Positions 48,329 through 59,104 are shown, counted from the stretch's first letter. The stretch is 64,000 nt of DNA from Mesorhizobium amorphae CCNWGS0123 (GCF_001686985.1 NZ_CP015318.1:1796001-1860000); one strand, 5' to 3'. Made by a program: numbers and translations. The notes: generated from the sequence alone by a model not told the origin.

Positions 48329-49759
48329 ATGAAGCGCCGAGATATTCTGAAGGGAGCACTTGCGGGCGCAGCGGCCTTCGCGATCCCATCGCCCTTGTTC
48401 GCGGCAGTCTCCGCCATTCAGTCAGGCGGCCAGACGATTGGCATCTCCCGCCGCACGATCGAAGTGAACGGCAAAGCTGCAAGCGTCTTCGGCCTGCGAG
48501 GGGCCGACGGCGTGCCTGGCCTGCGCTTGCGGGGGGGCGATGCCTTCAACGTCCTGCTTCGAAACGAGACTGCCGAGCCGACGATCATCCATTGGCATGG
48601 GCTGACGCCGCCGTGGCCGAGCGACGGCGTCGCCGACGCGCCGCTGCCGCTGATCGGCGCTCGAGCCGACCGCAGTTTCAATTTTCCGGTCGGCGAGCCC
48701 GGCACCTTTTGGATGCACGCCCATACCCTGCAGGAACAGTTGCTGCTCGCTGCTCCGCTCATCGTCGCCGATCCCGCCGATGACGCAAAAGACGAGCAGG
48801 AGGTTGTCGTCCTGCTCCACGATTTCTCGTTCTCGTCGCCGGAGGAAATGCTGGCCGGGCTGCTGACTAAGAATACCGGCGGCTCCATGCCGATGGACGG
48901 TATGGACATGTCGGGAGCGCAAACCGACGCCATGGCAGGGATGAACCATGGCGGCATGGCGGCCGATATCAACGACATCGACTATGACGCCTATCTGGCC
49001 AATGACCGGTCCCTGAACGACCCTGAGATCGTGCCGGTCGAACGAGGCGGACGCGTGCGGGTGCGGATCATCAATGGCGCCACGGCAACCGCTTTCACAA
49101 TGGACTTCGGCGAGCTTGAAGGCGAGCTGATCGCGGTTGACGGTCAGCCCGTCGAGCCGATCCGGGTTCGGCGGTTTCCGCTCACAATGGGACAGCGCAT
49201 CGATGTGCGCCTGCAGTTGCCGCGCGACCTCAGCTCTTCCTTTCCGATCCTGGCGCTGCGCGAGGGAAGCAAGGAACGGACCGGAATTGTCCTGCGTCCG
49301 ACGGGGGCGGCGGTGGCCAAGCTCGGGGCGGCTGCCGATGTCGATGCTCCGGTTCTCGATCTGGCCCTCGAGGCGCAACTTCGGGCGAAGGCGCCACTTG
49401 CATCACGCCTTGCTCACAAGACGTTCGAAATGGCGCTGACCGGCGACATGGCCGCCTATCGCTGGGGTCTCGAAACCAGCGCGCCCATCCTCGTGGACAA
49501 GGGCGATCGCGTTGAGATCACGATGCGCAACGACACGATGATGGCTCACCCGATGCACCTTCACGGCCACCGTTTCCAGGTGGTCGCGATTGACAGGCAG
49601 CGCTTGCAGGGTGCGGTTCGCGACACCGTGCTGGTGCCGCCTATGCACTCGATCACCATTGCCGTGGATGCCGTCAATCCCGGCAAATGGGCATTCCACT
49701 GTCACCATCTCTACCACATGGCGAGCGGCATGATGTCGACCTTTGCCTACCGAAGCTGA
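48329..49759 (+). CDS. Multicopper oxidase (CopA/CueO-type), Tat-exported
   Basis: A 476-aa oxidase. The N-terminus [11 protein letters not shown] is a Tat signal (RRxxLK). Copper sites: IHWHG and WMHAHT of the first domain, [10 protein letters not shown] and CHHLYHM of the last domain form the trinuclear and type 1 centres. A Met-rich insertion of about 40 residues ([23 protein letters not shown]) precedes the second domain, like the CueO Met-rich lid for Cu(I). It probably oxidises Cu(I) in the periplasm. Start chosen by the Tat signal; the frame upstream is non-coding. Confidence 0.93.
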   Translation: MKRRDILKGALAGAAAFAIPSPLFAAVSAIQSGGQTIGISRRTIEVNGKAASVFGLRGADGVPGLRLRGGDAFNVLLRNETAEPTIIHWHGLTPPWPSDGVADAPLPLIGARADRSFNFPVGEPGTFWMHAHTLQEQLLLAAPLIVADPADDAKDEQEVVVLLHDFSFSSPEEMLAGLLTKNTGGSMPMDGMDMSGAQTDAMAGMNHGGMAADINDIDYDAYLANDRSLNDPEIVPVERGGRVRVRIINGATATAFTMDFGELEGELIAVDGQPVEPIRVRRFPLTMGQRIDVRLQLPRDLSSSFPILALREGSKERTGIVLRPTGAAVAKLGAAADVDAPVLDLALEAQLRAKAPLASRLAHKTFEMALTGDMAAYRWGLETSAPILVDKGDRVEITMRNDTMMAHPMHLHGHRFQVVAIDRQRLQGAVRDTVLVPPMHSITIAVDAVNPGKWAFHCHHLYHMASGMMSTFAYRS

Positions 49760-49811
49760 GACACCGCAGTCAGAGCGATTGGTGCCACGAACAGCGGCAC
49801 GGAGAATGTCG

Positions 49812-52238
49812 ATGAAGAAGATCAATCTTGAAGTGCGCGACCTTGTCGGGATGATGGATTTCGCAGCGGTCGAAAAACGTCTCGCCGCTTTGCCGGGTGT
49901 TGCTGGTGTGGCGATGAACGCCGGCTCGACAACCGCGAGCGTCGAATTCGACGATGGGCGGACGAACCCGGAGATCCTCGCCCACGAAATCGAGGCATGC
50001 GGCTTTCATTGCCGCGGCGAGATTGTGCCCCGGCACCTGTGCATTCCCGACAGCACGACGATCCCGCCGGGGCATCCGCACGCGACCTTCGGGCATGCCG
50101 GGCATAATCATGCCGGGCACGCCGCCATGATCGAACCGGCTCCAGCGGGTGAGGGGCCAATTGCCGCCAAGGCGTCGCACGACGCCATGGCCCATGAGAT
50201 GGGACACGGCGCAGGCATGGACATGCAGGGCATGGTCAAGGACATGCGCAACCGGTTCTTGATCAGCCTGGTCTTCGCGCTGCCGATCTTCGCCATGGAG
50301 CCGATGGGCCTGGGTGAGCCCTGGCTGCGTCCACCTTTCGGGACGAGCGAGGATTTGGCGATGTTTTTCCTCGCCAGCGCCGCGATCCTCTATCCTGCCT
50401 GGCCCTTCCTGGTTGCCGCCTGCCGGGCCCTGCGCAACGGCGTCCTCAACATGGCCGTGCTTGTGGTGCTGAGCGTCGGCACCGGCTACCTGTTCAGCGT
50501 CGGGTCGACCTTCTTCTTCGAGGGGCAGCAGTTCTACGAGGCGGCGAGCGTGCTCCTCGTGTTCATCCTGCTCGGCCACTGGCTGGAGATGCGCGCCCGC
50601 GCCGGGGCTTCGGCCGCGATCAGGGCACTGCTCGACCTCGCCCCGCCGAGGGCCTCCGTTTTCCGTGACGGCAAGGAAATCGAAGTTGCGACCGCGGACG
50701 TCGTGCTCGGCGACATCGTGATCCTGCGGCCCGGCAACAAGCTCCCCGTCGACGGCGAAGTGATCGAGGGCAATTCGACCATCGACGAATCGATGCTGAC
50801 TGGCGAGTCGATGCCGGTGACCAAGAAGGTCGGGGATAAGGTCATCGGAGCGACGATCAACAAGAGCGGCACGCTGCGCTATCGCTCCACCAAGGTTGGC
50901 GCCGATACCGCTCTCGCCCAGATCGTAAAGCTGGTCCAAGAGGCACAGAATTCGAAGGCGCCGGCGCAACTGCTCGCCGACCGCGCCTCGCAATGGCTGG
51001 TGCTCGCCGCGATCGTCATTGGGCTTGCGACCTTCGCTGTCTGGTTCTGGTGGCTCGGCCAGCCCCTGCTTTTCGCGATGACGTTGACCATCACCGTCTT
51101 CGTCATCGCTTGTCCCGATGCACTTGGCCTCGCAACGCCCATGGCCGTCATGGTCGGCACCGGCCTTGGCGCTTCAAACGGGATCCTGTTCAAGAACGCC
51201 GCCGCTCTCGAGGAGGCAACCAAGCTCAACGTGATCGTGTTCGACAAGACCGGCACGCTCACGATGGGTCAGCCGAAGGTCGTCGAAATCGTTCCCGCCG
51301 CCGCCGCTTCTCCCGACGAGGTTCTGCAGATCGCGGCTGCCGTGGATCAGGGGTCGGATCACCCGCTGGCCGTCGCCATCGTCGAGCGGGCCAAAGACCT
51401 GAAGCTTCCCAAGATTTCTGGCTTTCTGAACATCGAAGGCAAGGGGGCCAGTGCCGCCATTGAAGGAGGTCAGGTGTTCCTCGGCAACCGGCGCCTCATG
51501 GACGAGCATGAGATCGATCTTCTGGCGCTCGGCGAAACGGCCGAGAGGCTCAAGGGTGAAGGCCGCACCGTTATTCATGTGGCGCGGTCCGGCAAGCTGC
51601 TCGGGCTCATCGCGATCGCCGATACGCCACGTCCAACCGCAATCGCAACGATTGCCAAACTGCACGAGCAGGGCGTGCGCGTGGCGATGCTCACGGGCGA
51701 CAATGCCGGCACCGCCAAGCGCATCGCCGGCGCTCTCGGTATCGACATCGTTCTGGCCGACGTGCTGCCTGGGCAGAAGGCCGAGAAGATCAAGGAGTTG
51801 CAAGGGCAAGGCCTGAAGGTCGGCATGGTCGGCGATGGCGTCAACGACGCGCCGGCCCTGACACAAGCCGATGTCGGGTTCGCCATCGGTGCAGGCACAG
51901 ATGTTGCTATCGAAAGCGCCGACATCGTGCTGATGAAGAGCGATCCCTACGATGTGGTCGGCGCGATGACGCTCTCGCGCGCCACGCTGCGCAAGATGCA
52001 CCAGAACCTATGGTGGGCGGTCGGATACAATCTCATCGCCTTCCCGATCGCACCGGGCGTCTTCTACCCGTTCCTGCTGAGCCCCGAGATTGCCGCGCTG
52101 GCCATGTCGGGCAGCTCGGCTCTGGTGGCCATCAACGCCCTGCTGCTCAAGCGAACCAGGCTCGAAGGCATTAGGCCTGCCGCCGCATCAATGACCGAAG
52201 CCGTCGCCCACCAGCACCCGACCGGCGCTCAGGTATGA
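49812..52238 (+). CDS. Copper-type P1B ATPase with degenerate metal-binding domain
   Basis: An 808-aa pump. Residues 1-65 have HMA-like topology ([32 protein letters not shown]) without a CxxC pair, followed by a His/Met-rich linker ([30 protein letters not shown]). Motifs: LTGESMPV, transport helix [11 protein letters not shown] (CPD instead of CPC), DKTGTLT, SDHPLA and [10 protein letters not shown]. Start ATG 49812 has GGAG 7 nt upstream. It ends overlapping the MFS gene (52235-52238). Copper export is likely, but CPD pumps may have another cation. Confidence 0.9.
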   Translation: MKKINLEVRDLVGMMDFAAVEKRLAALPGVAGVAMNAGSTTASVEFDDGRTNPEILAHEIEACGFHCRGEIVPRHLCIPDSTTIPPGHPHATFGHAGHNHAGHAAMIEPAPAGEGPIAAKASHDAMAHEMGHGAGMDMQGMVKDMRNRFLISLVFALPIFAMEPMGLGEPWLRPPFGTSEDLAMFFLASAAILYPAWPFLVAACRALRNGVLNMAVLVVLSVGTGYLFSVGSTFFFEGQQFYEAASVLLVFILLGHWLEMRARAGASAAIRALLDLAPPRASVFRDGKEIEVATADVVLGDIVILRPGNKLPVDGEVIEGNSTIDESMLTGESMPVTKKVGDKVIGATINKSGTLRYRSTKVGADTALAQIVKLVQEAQNSKAPAQLLADRASQWLVLAAIVIGLATFAVWFWWLGQPLLFAMTLTITVFVIACPDALGLATPMAVMVGTGLGASNGILFKNAAALEEATKLNVIVFDKTGTLTMGQPKVVEIVPAAAASPDEVLQIAAAVDQGSDHPLAVAIVERAKDLKLPKISGFLNIEGKGASAAIEGGQVFLGNRRLMDEHEIDLLALGETAERLKGEGRTVIHVARSGKLLGLIAIADTPRPTAIATIAKLHEQGVRVAMLTGDNAGTAKRIAGALGIDIVLADVLPGQKAEKIKELQGQGLKVGMVGDGVNDAPALTQADVGFAIGAGTDVAIESADIVLMKSDPYDVVGAMTLSRATLRKMHQNLWWAVGYNLIAFPIAPGVFYPFLLSPEIAALAMSGSSALVAINALLLKRTRLEGIRPAAASMTEAVAHQHPTGAQV

Positions 52239-53503
52239 GCGTGTCGATGCAAGCTCGCCAGCCGACGTTGCGATGGGCCCTGGGCGCACTTCTCGCCTCG
52301 GCCTTTGTCGTTGCGCTTGGCTACGGAATTGTCTTGCCGGTCCTGCCGACGATGGTCGAGCGGCTTGGCGGTTCCACAGACCCGACATTCAATGCGCGAC
52401 AGATTGGCTTCTTGACCGCTGCCTATGTCGCCGCGCCGGTGGGCGCCGCTTTCCTGTGGGGGAAGTGGTCGGATTTGATCGGGCGCCGACCTGTCCTTGT
52501 CGTCGGTCTGATCGGCTTTGCCGTCACCCTGGTCGCTTCGGCGCTGGCCCCAAGTCTGCTCGTTCTTTATGCCGGGCGGATCTTGAATGGCGGCTTCGCG
52601 GCTGCCGTGGGGCCAACGGCTCTTGCGTTCATTGCCGACGCCAAAGGCGAGGACGATCGCCGCACAAGGGCGTTCGGCTGGATGAGCATGGCATCAATCG
52701 CAGGCTTCCTGATCGGACCGATGCTCGGTGGCCTCGCTTCGGAACTGAATTTTGACTTTGGGGTGGCGGTTGCCCCGTCGCAGGCAGCTCCTTTCCTCCT
52801 TGCATCCGGCCTCGCTGTAGCGGCGGCCCTCGGCGTGTGGTTTGCACTGCCTCGAAAGCTGTTGCCAGGGCCTAGTGCCGAGGCGAGCAAGCGCGGCTCC
52901 TCAATGTTCGTGCCCGGAGAGATACGGCTGCTCGCTCTTGCCGCCGTGGCCGCGGCAGGGCTTGGTGCATTCGAGGTCGGGCTCACCCTGCGAAACGTCG
53001 AACTCGCCATGGGGCCTGCTGCGCTCGGCCTCATGTTCGCGACATGCAGCGTTGTCATGTTTGCGGTCCAGGGCCTGGTCTTTTCGCCGCTCGTCAAACC
53101 GGCAGCGGCAAGGTTGCTTGTGGCTCCTGCCTTCCTGGTGATGGCGATCGGTCTGGCGGTTATTCCGACAATCGCCGGCTTCAGCGAAATGCTGTTCGCC
53201 GTTTCCATTGTCGCTGCTTCGGCCGGGGTGATCAGCCCGCTGCTCGCCTACTGGGTGTCGCGCATCAGCACACGAAACCAGGGCGTGGAACTTGGCATCC
53301 AGTCGGCGGCAGTCAGTCTCGGGTTGTCGGTCGGCTCTGCGGCCTCCGGCCTGCTATTCGGCTTCCCCGGCCTGGAAGGCGCCGCCTTCTTCGCCGCTGC
53401 CGCCGTCATGGGGCTCGCCGTAATCGCTAGCCTGAAACTGCCGCTGCCGCCGTCACACAAGGCCGAGTCCTTTGTCGTTTCCAGAAGGAGTGCTTCCAAA
53501 TGA
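52235..53503 (+). CDS. MFS transporter
   Basis: A 422-aa transporter with 12 helices, [19 protein letters not shown] at helix 1 and the loop 2-3 signature [16 protein letters not shown]. It would export or import a small solute; in this operon a metal-linked substrate or siderophore is plausible but unproven. Translationally coupled to the ATPase gene by a 4-bp overlap (ATGA). The next small gene overlaps by 4 bp. Confidence 0.87.
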   Translation: MSVSMQARQPTLRWALGALLASAFVVALGYGIVLPVLPTMVERLGGSTDPTFNARQIGFLTAAYVAAPVGAAFLWGKWSDLIGRRPVLVVGLIGFAVTLVASALAPSLLVLYAGRILNGGFAAAVGPTALAFIADAKGEDDRRTRAFGWMSMASIAGFLIGPMLGGLASELNFDFGVAVAPSQAAPFLLASGLAVAAALGVWFALPRKLLPGPSAEASKRGSSMFVPGEIRLLALAAVAAAGLGAFEVGLTLRNVELAMGPAALGLMFATCSVVMFAVQGLVFSPLVKPAAARLLVAPAFLVMAIGLAVIPTIAGFSEMLFAVSIVAASAGVISPLLAYWVSRISTRNQGVELGIQSAAVSLGLSVGSAASGLLFGFPGLEGAAFFAAAAVMGLAVIASLKLPLPPSHKAESFVVSRRSASK

Positions 53504-53640
53504 ATGTTTCAGAGGCCTTCAAATCAGATGTGCGCAGGAAGCAGAGCATGCTGCGTAGCCGTATCAATCGCCAGCCGCGATTGCAGGCCCGTGTCCCCAA
53601 GGACTCGAGCGGATTGAGCCGGAGCATGCGGCATGAGTGA
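53500..53640 (+). CDS. Arg-rich small protein (46 aa)
   Basis: Starts ATG 53500, overlapping the MFS stop, behind AAGGAG, and stops at 53638-53640, overlapping the phosphorylase start. The sequence [20 protein letters not shown]... ends SSGLSRSMRHE and is about one-quarter Arg/Lys, probably disordered or nucleic-acid binding. The two 4- and 8-bp overlaps suggest it is translated as part of the operon. No family recognised. Confidence 0.6.
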   Translation: MNVSEAFKSDVRRKQSMLRSRINRQPRLQARVPKDSSGLSRSMRHE

Positions 53641-55137
53641 CGCCCACGGCCGGCTACGCCTCGTCCGAGCGGGCATCGACACTTATCAACAACCCGTCGT
53701 CTATATGCATCGCGATTGCGATGTCTGTCGGTCGGAAGGTTTTACCGCCCTGACCAGAGTTCTGGCGCGCAGCGGCGACCGCGAGGTGGTCGCCACGCTT
53801 AACGTGGTTGTCGACGATCATCTCGAACTGGATGTCGCGGCGCTGTCCGAGGCGGCCTGGACTCTTCTCCAACCGGGAGCCGACGCAGTCGCCGTATTCA
53901 GCCACCCAGAGCCGCCGGTCTCGGCACCGGCGTTAAGGGCGAAAGTCTTCGGCCAACGACTCTCCGAGACGGACTTCCTCGCCCTCATGCGCGACACCGT
54001 CAGCAACCGCCTCTCAGACATGGAATTGACAGCATTCGTCACGGCCTGCGCCGGCGACCGGCTCGACAATGAAGAGACGATTGCTCTGACCAAGGCAATG
54101 TTGGCGGTCGGAGAGTGCATGGATTGGGGCGCTGGCGCGATTTTGGACAAGCATTGTGTCGGCGGCCTCCCGGGGAACCGCACCACGCCCATTGTCGTTG
54201 CGATTGTCGCTGCCGCTGGTCACCGGATCCCAAAGACGTCCTCTCGCGCCATAACATCCCCGGCCGGCACGGCCGACGCGATGGAGGTTATGGCGCCGGT
54301 GGCGCTGGACCTCGAAGCCATGCGAAACGTGGTCGAGCGCGAAGGAGGCTGCATCGTCTGGGGCGGAAATGTCCGGCTGAGCCCAGCCGACGACATTCTG
54401 ATCCGCATCGAGCGCCCGCTTGACTTCGACAGCGACGGCCAACTGGTCGCAAGCGTGCTTTCCAAGAAGGCCGCAGCCGGCGCCACCCATGTGGTCATAG
54501 ACGTTCCCATCGGACCGACCGCCAAGGTGCGTTCCTTCGCAGCCGCCGCTTCCCTCGAGGCAAAGCTCATTGCCGCGGCGCAAGCTCTTGGGCTCAACAT
54601 CACTGTCCTCCGCACCGATGGTCTCCAGCCCGTTGGCTACGGCATCGGTCCGGCTCTTGAGGCGCGGGACGTGCTGAGCGTCCTGCGCAACGCAAGGCAG
54701 CGCCCCGCGATCTCCGCAGCCGTGCGCTCGATATTGCTGGCATCTTGCTCGATTCCGCACCCGGGGAGGTGCAAGGAAACGGCCGCGCCGTGGCGTCCAC
54801 GCTGCTCGACAGTGGCGCGGCTCTCCGCAAGTTTATGGCAATCTGCCAGGCACAGGGCGGCTTTACCGAGCCGGGAGTGGCCCCATACATCAGCCCAGTT
54901 TTCGCCAACCGCAACGGCCAGATTCAGGCGGTCGACAATCGTCGGCTTGCAAGGATCGCCAAGCTCGCCGGCGCGCCAGGCAGCCCACTGGCCGGAACCG
55001 ATTCCCGGGTTCGGATCGGCGATAGTGTCCAGGCTGGTGAGCCTCTGTTTCATGTCCATGCCCGGTCACCAGGAGAACTGGAATACGCACTTGAATATGC
55101 TTCGGCTCATCCGGACATATTCCAGATCGGGGTCTGA
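53633..55137 (+). pseudogene. Thymidine/AMP phosphorylase-family protein, frameshifted
   Basis: From ATG 53633 about 360 residues read as a phosphorylase: an N-terminal about 85-aa extension as in archaeal AMP phosphorylases, then KHCVGGLPGNRTTPIVVAIV, SSRAITSPAGTADAMEVM and EARDVLSVLRN. The C-terminal half (LRSRALDIAGILLDSA, GNGRAVASTLLDSG, SPVFANRNGQIQAVDN, stop 55137) is in another frame. One base is missing around 54702-54706 in a CCCC run. Such enzymes split nucleosides or nucleotides with phosphate. A sequencing error cannot be excluded; the neighbouring prs gene is certainly damaged. Confidence 0.85.
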
Positions 55138-55139
55138 CG

Positions 55140-56038
55140 ATGACCCGCCTGCTGCTTCCTTTCCCATTGCAGCGACCCTTGGCCGACTCAGTAGCCCCCT
55201 TGCTGGGTGCGCGAGCCGGGCGCCTGGAGTGGCGTCACTTTCCTGATGGTGAGTCCCTGGTGACGATTGAGGAAGACTTGCACGGTGTCGACGTCGCCCT
55301 CGTCGCCAGTCTGTGTAAGCCGGACGAGTTAGCCCTGCCGCTGCGGTTCGCGGCGGCGACGGCGCGCGATCCGTTGGTATTATTGCGCCATATTTGGCCT
55401 ACATGCGCCAGGATAAGCGGTTCAATTCTGGTGAAGCTGTAAACGCACCATTGTTCGCACGATTTCTGGAAGAGAGCTTCGATTGGCTGGTGACAGCAGA
55501 TCCCCATCTACACAGAATTCCCGAGCTTTCTGACCTGTTTCGCATACCGGTTCATGGGGTGACCACGGCTCCCCTGATCGCTGAATGGATTCGAGACAAC
55601 GTATCCAACGCGATCCTGATAGGGCCTGACAGTGAAAGTGGCCAGTGGGTATCCGACATCGCTCACCGCGCCGGTGTCGCCTATCAGGTCTTGACGAAAA
55701 CCCGCCGAGGCGACCGCGACGTCGAGGTAAGCCTTCCTTCGATCGATGCAGCTCGCAACCGAACCCCGATGATCGTCGATGACATCGCCTCGTCGGGGCG
55801 AACCATGATCGAAACCCTGGATCATTTGCGGCAGCTCGGTCTGCCTCCCGCAGTCTGCATCGTCATTCATCCGGTGTTCGCTCAAGGCGCCTACGCGCAA
55901 CTATTGGCGGCCGGGGCCGACAAGGTCGTGAGCACGGACTCGATTCCACATCCGACGAATGCGATTTCTATTGCCAGCTTGCTGGCCGAGGCCAGCGCCG
56001 AATTATTCAGGAACACTTCGCCAAAGGAGAGGGCGTGA
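55140..56038 (+). pseudogene. prs: Ribose-phosphate pyrophosphokinase (PRPP synthetase) with small deletion
   Basis: ATG 55140 starts MTRLLLPFPLQRPLADSV... WRHFPDGESLVTI ...LALPLRFAAATARD. The family then has LGA-x-x-VGLVAPYLAYMRQDKRF; here the sequence goes directly from GCGCGCGAT to CCGTTGGTATTATTGCGCC, so about 13 bases (near 55370) are gone and the frame changes. The second frame carries LAYMRQDKRFNSGEAV, the PRPP loop MIVDDIASSGRTMIET and stop 56038. This is probably a real loss. Together with the phosphorylase it would cycle ribose phosphate. Confidence 0.83.
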
Positions 56039-56095
56039 CTACGACGCTCCCCTGTCTCACGGTCTTTGCTAACATCTTCCGCGGATCCAAGCCGA

Positions 56096-57457
56096 TCAAG
56101 CAGCTGGCGTTGACCCTGGTTCAAACTCCTTCAACCAGCCACCTTCGAATCCTGCCCGTTGCAGGCCGCTTCGGATGTAGGGACACGAGCGCATCAACCG
56201 CCACACGAGGCCGCTGAGTTCGTTCTCGATCATCAGGACGACTGGGCCTTCATTGATGCCGAAATGCCAAGGCGAAATCCACCATCCGAAAGCGCTGTCG
56301 GGCGTCCCCGGATGGGTTGGATTGAAGGCCGCCTTGAAGCCATACGCGTTGGCGGCCTTGAGCTTGGCTTGATGGATGCAGAAGCTGATCGCCGGCCGGA
56401 CGATTTCCGGTGCAAACGGCAAAGAAGCGGCGACGGCCCACGGAGCGAGCGTGCCATCGTCAGGACCATAGGGGACACCGCGCGCGACATAGCCCTCGAA
56501 CCGGTGTTCGATGCCGTTCACCTCGAGCGTGGAAGGACCAGGCCCCTCGCTTGCAGTAATTCCCCAGCAGTGTTCACCGTAGCCTTCAAAACCGCACGGA
56601 TTGTCGATAGCGTAACGTTGCTGGACGCAGGTTGCGCGTCGGCTGTTCTCGAAGTAGTCGCTTCCCTTGCTGCGCATGAAGGTATCTTGCACGCCGCGAA
56701 GATCGATCCAAACATGCGAGAGCTGGTGGATGAACAGAGGTCCCGCATAGAGGTAGTCGTAGCCGTAACATTGCTCCCATCGAAATGTCGCGGTCCAGGC
56801 CGTGTAGCTGCTCTCGGGCAGGGGGTATGTCGGCGAACCGAGCCCCAGGACATAGAGCAAGAGCGCCTCGTCATAGCCTTCCCAGCGATACTTCAGGAAT
56901 CCGTGCTCCGGTGTCCAACCATGGGTGACGGTTACTCCCCCGTCCTGCGCCCAACACCAATCGGCTCGGTGATAGAGCGCCTCCGCCAAGGTGCGGATCT
57001 CGGCTTCGGCCGCGGTGTCGGCGTCGAAATACTGCCCTGCAGCCAACGCGCCCGCCAGCAGGAGCGTGCTGTCGATGGTGGACAGCTCGCATTGCCAGGC
57101 CCTCCGGCCGGTCTGCATGTCCAGGAAGTGGTAATAGAAGCCGCGATATCCCGTGGCGTCCGGCTCCGGGCCTTGTGTGCTATCCCAGAAGAAGCGCAGC
57201 GTAGTCAGAGTGCGTTCGACAGCCGCGCTCCGACTCATGAATCCGCGCTCGACTCCCACTGGATAGCAAGACAGCGCAAGGCCAGTGGCCGCGATGCTTG
57301 CGGGCCAATTCGCTTCGGTCTTGTCCAGAATGAGGCCGTTGGCAGGGTTCACCTCGTGGAGGAAGTAGTCGAATGTCTCCCGCTGCAATATCGCCAGATC
57401 GTTTTGTATGGCAGAGGCGGTCGCCGGATCGTCGGTTTCCGGAACATGCGATCGCAT
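56096..57457 (-). CDS. Glucoamylase-like glycan-processing protein
   Basis: A 453-aa protein with a helical (alpha/alpha) barrel pattern: GLILDKTEANWPASIAATGL, GFYYHFLDMQTGRRAW, STIDSTLLLAG, WGITASEGPG, and AFGWWISPWHFGINEGPVV. These match the glucoamylase-like family (COG5368) found near beta-glucan or envelope genes. No signal peptide is visible; the N-terminus starts MRSHVPETDDPATAS. Preceded by the CBS gene (23 bp), so probably one operon. Substrate not recognised. Confidence 0.84.
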   Translation of the reverse strand: MRSHVPETDDPATASAIQNDLAILQRETFDYFLHEVNPANGLILDKTEANWPASIAATGLALSCYPVGVERGFMSRSAAVERTLTTLRFFWDSTQGPEPDATGYRGFYYHFLDMQTGRRAWQCELSTIDSTLLLAGALAAGQYFDADTAAEAEIRTLAEALYHRADWCWAQDGGVTVTHGWTPEHGFLKYRWEGYDEALLLYVLGLGSPTYPLPESSYTAWTATFRWEQCYGYDYLYAGPLFIHQLSHVWIDLRGVQDTFMRSKGSDYFENSRRATCVQQRYAIDNPCGFEGYGEHCWGITASEGPGPSTLEVNGIEHRFEGYVARGVPYGPDDGTLAPWAVAASLPFAPEIVRPAISFCIHQAKLKAANAYGFKAAFNPTHPGTPDSAFGWWISPWHFGINEGPVVLMIENELSGLVWRLMRSCPYIRSGLQRAGFEGGWLKEFEPGSTPAA

Positions 57458-57480
57458 CTCTTTATGCTCCCGGACCGCCT

Positions 57481-58131
57481 TCAGGGATGTGCCACGTTCA
57501 GATGGTCGAACACCCCTTTGACGCCCCTGACGCCCTCGGCAACCACGCGGAGGGCATCCCGCTCAGTCTGCGATCCGACGGTGCCCGAAAAGTGCACCAG
57601 GCCATCGCTGACCGTGAGGGTTAGCGCGTCTCCTCTGACGCCTACGTCTTCTCGCAGCCGGGTGAGGATGCTGCGTCGGATCGCGTCGTCACCTGCCGCC
57701 GTGGCGTCGTCGAACTTTGCCGCAACGAAGACGCGCAAAAGATCAGCACGGCTGACGACACCGACCAGACGCTGTCTCCTTAAGACCGGTATGCGCTTGA
57801 TGCCGTGCTCCTGCATCAGCGCAGCAATTCGCGCAATCGTGGTGTCCTCGTCGGCCACTATGACATCCGAGGTCATCAGATCCGATACTTTCCAGCTGTG
57901 GCCCTTCACATAGCTGCGCGCCTCATTCGGCAACAATGCCGGGACGCCGAGTTCCGACCTGCGCAGGAAATCGCCTTCGCTCACAACCCCAACCAGGCGC
58001 CCATCGTTGTCGACGACCGGCAGGCCACTGATGCGATGATCCAGCATGATCCGCGCTGCATGTCTTACACCGTGGTCAGGCGAGACCGTAACCACATTTA
58101 CGGTCATCACGTCCTTGGCTTTCATCTGCAT
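57481..58131 (-). CDS. CBS-pair and BON-domain protein
   Basis: A 216-aa protein: two CBS motifs (KAKDVMTVNVVTVSPDHG, LVGVVSEGDFLRR; KVSDLMTSDVIVADEDT, RLVGVVSRADLLRVF), then a C-terminal BON domain (SDGLVHFSGTVGSQTERDALR, VKGVFDHLNV). CBS pairs bind adenine nucleotides and sense energy state. CBS-BON proteins are common in hypoxia or stress clusters. First gene of an operon with the glucoamylase-like gene. The FixK palindrome at 58310-58323 is 179 nt upstream and may work in both directions. Confidence 0.89.
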   Translation of the reverse strand: MQMKAKDVMTVNVVTVSPDHGVRHAARIMLDHRISGLPVVDNDGRLVGVVSEGDFLRRSELGVPALLPNEARSYVKGHSWKVSDLMTSDVIVADEDTTIARIAALMQEHGIKRIPVLRRQRLVGVVSRADLLRVFVAAKFDDATAAGDDAIRRSILTRLREDVGVRGDALTLTVSDGLVHFSGTVGSQTERDALRVVAEGVRGVKGVFDHLNVAHP

Positions 58132-58309
58132 TCAACCCTAGGTCAGTTCAAGTGAACAGCCACCAATTGGCGACATCGTAGCGCAGACGTGCCCGGCCTC
58201 CTTTGAGGCAAATCAATACCGGCGAACCACCGATGCGGGCGACTTGGACGGTCGCTCCCACTGCTTGCCGACTGCGGATGCCGGAACACGTGACCGCCTC
58301 GATAAGGTT

Positions 58310-58323
58310 TTGATTTGCATCAA
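58310..58323 (+). promoter_or_regulatory. Perfect FixK/FNR palindrome of export operon B
   Basis: TTGATTTGCATCAA, centre 80.5 nt upstream of ATG 58397. A class II start would fall near 58358, just behind the alternative ATG 58355, which supports ATG 58397 as the start. Confidence 0.82.
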
Positions 58324-58396
58324 TGTCGCGCTCACCTCGACAGGTGACTGTGGCATGCGACGCAACAGATGTCTCGAATACCGATCCCAAGCGGCC

Positions 58397-59104
58397 ATGG
58401 CTGAAACCGTCTTCACCGCAAGAGCGCTGACCAAAACCTACACGTCAGGTGAGACGCAAGTGCTTGCGTTGCGTAATCTGGATCTTGAGATCTCGGCGGG
58501 AGAGATGGTCGTTCTGCTTGGACCATCGGGCAGCGGGAAGTCGACCCTGCTCAACATCATGGGCGGGCTTGACCATGCCACGAGCGGCCAGTTGTTCTTC
58601 AGGGATCAGGAACTGACCAACCTCGACGATCGGGGGTTGACCGCCTACCGACGGCAGCACGTCGGCTTCGTCTTCCAATTCTACAATCTCATCCCCAGCC
58701 TGACGGCTTATGAAAATGTCGCCCTGGTCACGGAGATTTCCGACCATCCAATGCGCCCGGAGGAGGCTTTGGCGCTGGTTGGACTTGAACCGAGGATGCA
58801 CCATTTCCCGGCTCAACTTTCCGGTGGCGAGCAGCAGCGTGTGGCCATTGCCCGCGCGATCGCCAAGCGCCCGGATGTGTTGCTTTGCGACGAGCCGACC
58901 GGCGCTCTCGATTCCAAGACAGGCATTCGGGTAATCGAGGCGCTGCTCAGCATCAATGCCCAACTGGGCACCACGACACTTATCATCACGCATAACGCCA
59001 GCATCCAGGATGTCGCCGACCGCGTCCTGTTTTTCGCCGACGGGCAGATCTCCAGAATTCACAAGAGCGAGGTTCGTCGGACGGCCGCTGAACTTGTCTG
59101 GTGA
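58397..59104 (+). CDS. ABC transporter ATP-binding protein, LolD/MacB type (operon B)
   Basis: A 235-aa ATPase: Walker [11 protein letters not shown]-loop [10 protein letters not shown], signature [14 protein letters not shown], Walker [14 protein letters not shown]-loop ITHN. It is the same length as its paralogue 15793-16500, with which it shares long identical runs. ATG 58397 ([11 protein letters not shown]) has no clear ribosome site; ATG 58355 has AGGTG but would lie at the expected transcription start. Its stop overlaps the permease start. Confidence 0.92.
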   Translation: MAETVFTARALTKTYTSGETQVLALRNLDLEISAGEMVVLLGPSGSGKSTLLNIMGGLDHATSGQLFFRDQELTNLDDRGLTAYRRQHVGFVFQFYNLIPSLTAYENVALVTEISDHPMRPEEALALVGLEPRMHHFPAQLSGGEQQRVAIARAIAKRPDVLLCDEPTGALDSKTGIRVIEALLSINAQLGTTTLIITHNASIQDVADRVLFFADGQISRIHKSEVRRTAAELVW

